Of a stretch of DNA of 23,191 nucleotides, positions 22,488 to 23,191 are shown in pieces (position 1 is the first letter of the stretch; the number at the start of each line of letters is the position of its first letter). The stretch is taken from positions 1 to 23,191 of IMG/VR virus record IMGVR_UViG_3300042387_000412, one strand, 5' to 3'. A model generated the notes under the pieces. That model saw nothing but the letters and a program-made list of their open reading frames with translations. It was not told the origin of the DNA and ran no database searches. Source of the stretch: a virus. Position numbers and translations under genes: made by a program.

Positions 22488-23191
22488 ATGGCAACGATTT
22501 TACAACTTAGAAGAGGGACTACCACCCAACATAATACCTTTACGGGCGCTGTCGGTGAAGTCACTGTCGACACAACAAAAGATACAGTAGTTGTTCATGA
22601 TGGTACCACCGCTGGTGGTAAACCTCTGGCAACAGAAGCATATGTTACTTCGGCAATTCAGACTAAAGATAACAGCGACGAGATTACAGAAGGTTCAACG
22701 AACCTCTACTTTACAACTACCAGAGCAAGAGACGCATTTAGTGCAAGCACTGGTATTAGTATTACTAGCGGCGCTATCTCTACTACCATTACACAGTATA
22801 CAGATACTCTTGCTAGAGCCTCCCTAAGTTTTACTGCTGGTTCAGGAGCATATAACAGCACAACTGGTGCTATTACCATCCCAACTAATACCAGTCAACT
22901 AACTAATGGTGCCAACTTTATTACTCTGTCAAGTCTAAGTGCTGGCACAGGGATTTCATATAACAATACAACTGGTGCAATTTCATCTACCATTACTCAA
23001 TATACAGATGCATCTGCAAGAGGTGCCATTTCTGTAACTGATTCTGGTGGCGATGGTTCGCTCGCATATAACAGTTCGACGGGTGTAATTACTTATACTG
23101 GTCCAAGTGCAACAGATGTTCGCGCTCATATCAGCGCTGGAACTGGTGTTACTATTACCAGCGGTCAAATTGCTATTGGTCAGGCAGTTGG
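22488..23191 (+). CDS. Tail fibre protein with Mtd-N-like N-terminus (3' truncated by window end)
   Basis: The frame is open from ATG 22488 to the end of the window (234 complete codons) with AGGAG at 22477-22481, six bases upstream. The first 45 residues (LQLRRGTTTQHNTFTGAVGE, VTVDTTKDTVVVHDGTTAGG) are the Mtd-N-like module, nearly the same as the preceding 68-aa protein. The module is followed by STNLYFTTTRARDAFSASTG and repeats of the type YNSTTGAI, TITQYTDASARGAI, VTDSGGDGSLAYNSSTGVIT and YTGPSATDVRAHISAGTGVT, which I recognise from long tail fibres of marine T4-like phages. These repeats predict a beta-rich trimeric shaft. The C-terminal receptor-binding part lies outside the window. Confidence 0.85.
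   Translation, partial: MATILQLRRGTTTQHNTFTGAVGEVTVDTTKDTVVVHDGTTAGGKPLATEAYVTSAIQTKDNSDEITEGSTNLYFTTTRARDAFSASTGISITSGAISTTITQYTDTLARASLSFTAGSGAYNSTTGAITIPTNTSQLTNGANFITLSSLSAGTGISYNNTTGAISSTITQYTDASARGAISVTDSGGDGSLAYNSSTGVITYTGPSATDVRAHISAGTGVTITSGQIAIGQAV

Noticed and set aside
22258-23191. Diversity-generating retroelement suggested by the Mtd-like N-terminus
   Set aside because: Only the N-terminal module is similar. No reverse transcriptase, template repeat or variable repeat is visible, and the gene is cut off by the window end.

Overview
The window looks like part of the structural (tail and tail-fibre) region of a T4-like marine myovirus. The evidence is a C-terminal fragment resembling T4 gp8 (baseplate wedge), a very large virion protein of the kind seen in marine T4-like phages, a run of fibre or appendage genes with baseplate-anchor-like N-termini, and exact matches to the T4 late-promoter box TATAAATA. 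Genes are tightly packed with 1-30 nt gaps or overlaps. No integrase, transposase, tRNA, rRNA or CRISPR array was seen. The host cannot be read from this sequence; a marine bacterium (cyanobacterium or marine proteobacterium) is an inference from the family resemblance.

Left block (1-13204, all +): gp8 C-terminus; a 2032-aa structural protein with an Asn/Thr-rich and polyproline linker; a 75-aa coiled-coil protein; a 160-aa small structural protein; and two giant paralogues (1102 and 843 aa). The paralogues share a 259-residue head and a short C-terminal tail, but their middles are long aromatic-X-Gly-X repeat tracts that differ completely in flavour (Thr/Ser/Pro-rich in one, Asn/Ser/Ala-rich in the other).

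Middle block (13205-19331): an accessory island between structural genes. On + is a short operon behind a consensus-like sigma70 promoter: a charged helical protein of unknown function, a glycosyltransferase-like protein with a DCD motif, and a probable double-stranded beta-helix (2OG-Fe(II) oxygenase-like) protein. Converging on it from the right is a six-gene minus-strand operon: four paralogous GT-A-like glycosyltransferases, a probable SAM-dependent methyltransferase, and a Pro-rich coiled-coil protein. The minus operon seems to start from a T4-late-like box that faces the + late promoter of the right block.

Right block (19332-23191, all +): small virion or baseplate-adaptor proteins and fibre proteins. 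Several carry short recurring C-termini (DGGTY, GGTYTT, DYGSI), and two adjacent genes carry an N-terminal module resembling the Bordetella phage Mtd N-terminal domain. The last gene runs off the window.

The main hypothesis (inference) is that the island is a sugar- and oxidation-chemistry cassette: five glycosyltransferase-like enzymes, an oxygenase-like protein and a methyltransferase. It could modify either the adjacent Thr/Ser/Tyr/Pro-rich repeat fibres or the host surface. The sequence alone does not decide between these.
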